Origin: Prorocentrum cordatum
Lineage: Eukaryota; Sar; Dinophyceae; Prorocentrales; Prorocentraceae
Assembly: GCA_963575745.1 (NCBI GenBank)
Contig: CAUYUJ010012558.1
Span: forward strand, 679,281-743,280
Direction: 5' to 3'
Length of the DNA: 64,000 nt
Under the pieces are notes generated by a model. It saw only the letters and a list, made by a program, of their open reading frames with translations. It was not told the origin of the DNA and did not search any database. Position numbers and translations under genes: made by a program. This document shows, in pieces, positions 63,245 to 64,000 of the stretch (the stretch's first letter is position 1; each line of letters starts with the position of its first letter).

Positions 63245-64000
63245 AACCGCTCAATTGCGGCCTCCAAGAAGGCCCCAAAAGAGCCCCAAGAGGCCAAAAT
63301 CATTGATTGTCCTGCGGCTTTTGAAGAATCTGTTCGCCTTTTCCGCTTCCCTACGCTCCAAGACGGCCCAGAGGGCCCCCGAGATCGCCCCAAGACGGCC
63401 TCAGAGGTCCCAAGAGGGCCCCAAGACGGCCTCAGAGGCGCTCAAAACAGCCCAAGAAGGCCCAAAGACTGTCCCAAGAGGGGACGCAGATGGGGAACCC
63501 AGACGGATATTTCAAATTCTCGGCTCCGAGGTGCCCCCAGTAGGAAACCCCCAAGAGGCTCCCAAGAAGCCCCCAAGAGACCCCAAGAGGCCCCAAGAGG
63601 CCACCAACGGGTTCTAAGAGGGCCCCAAGAGGCCCCCAAGAGGCTCCCAAGAAGCACCCAAACTGCTCCCAAGAGACCACCGAGAGAGCTCCGAAGAGAC
63701 CCGAAGAAGCATCCCTGAGAACTCTGACCCAAAACCCAGGCACGGTGGCAGGATGGGCCAAAGGCCATTAGATCGCCGCCCCCTGTGGTCTTACCACAGG
63801 GGTGCCCGGTGTGATAGATCCTACTGGCTTGGTTTTGCTTTTTTGCAGAAGAACTCCCCTTGGGGCTTCGGCCCGTCCCGCCGGCCACCCAAAATGGACC
63901 AGAAACAACCTCAACGTCCGGAAAACATCCCCGAAGACAACCCAAAATGGCCTCCAAGAGGACCAACATGGCCCAAGATGGCCTCCAAGTTCGCCCAAGA
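63245..64000. repeat. CCCAAGAGGCC degenerate repeat
   Basis: CCCCAAGAGGCC, CCCAAGACGGCC and CCCCAAGAAGC words repeated irregularly to about 63710, again from about 63935 to the window end. Minus frames read Gly/Leu/Trp-rich and are not genes. Confidence 0.8.

Noticed and set aside
63432-63969. Gly/Leu/Trp-rich minus frames resembling a membrane protein
   Set aside because: They are the minus reading of the CCCAAGAGGCC repeat.

Overview
The window looks like gene-poor, repeat-dominated nuclear DNA of a dinoflagellate. Three things in the sequence point that way. A 22-nt site on the minus strand (12927-12948) matches the dinoflagellate trans-spliced leader at 19 of 22 positions, as in retroposed genes that keep a leader relic. 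Two fragments of APE-type LINE retrotransposons have the domain order seen in dinoflagellate LINEs (18.99-21.67 kb minus; 30.40-31.35 kb plus). The background is GC-rich with very long simple repeats. No bacterial gene, operon, rRNA, tRNA, CRISPR array or telomere array was seen. The species is not identified, and no gene appears intact.

Layout. 0.3-7.5 kb: decayed open frames, mostly minus strand, including one copy of a dispersed repeat (family A), a 113-bp palindromic duplication and a 42-G homopolymer. 7.75-8.39 kb: a fold-back structure. 9.25-12.84 kb (minus): a frameshifted multi-pass membrane-protein gene headed by the spliced-leader relic. 13-17.3 kb: TCC/GGA arrays and an about 85-bp degenerate tandem repeat (family C). 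17.3-23.1 kb (minus): ORF1-like sequence, then a degenerate LINE, then a long frame of uncertain meaning. 23.5-24.3 kb: CAT repeats. 25.34 and 34.19 kb: two copies of an about 190-bp terminal-inverted-repeat element. 26.98-28.06 kb, 33.55 kb and 37.0-37.6 kb: copies of a composite element with an 11-bp CCCGCGACCCA-type minisatellite inside.

29-34 kb: an inverted copy of family C, a LINE RNase H tail, and an about 135-bp tandem repeat (family D, inverted again near 50 kb). 38.4-41.7 kb: a second family A copy split by a 1.8-kb array of 90-bp units. 42-46 kb: CT repeats, GTCGGC repeats, a 101-bp tandem repeat and a small coding remnant. 48.8-49.3 kb: a GCTAAR hexamer satellite. 51.4-54.1 and 59.4-59.9 kb: islands of lower GC with no recognised gene.

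The most distinctive structure is a modular super-element found three times (46.28-47.96, 54.08-59.42 and 61.78-63.21 kb). Each copy has a conserved head, arrays of a 19-bp core (GATGTCTCGAGCGAAACGC) or related units, and a conserved tail of about 80 bp. Two copies also carry a unit of about 200 bp, eight times in all, embedded in GC-rich GGCACGTCC repeats. Apart from the decayed genes, the window is a record of repeat amplification, nesting and inversion.
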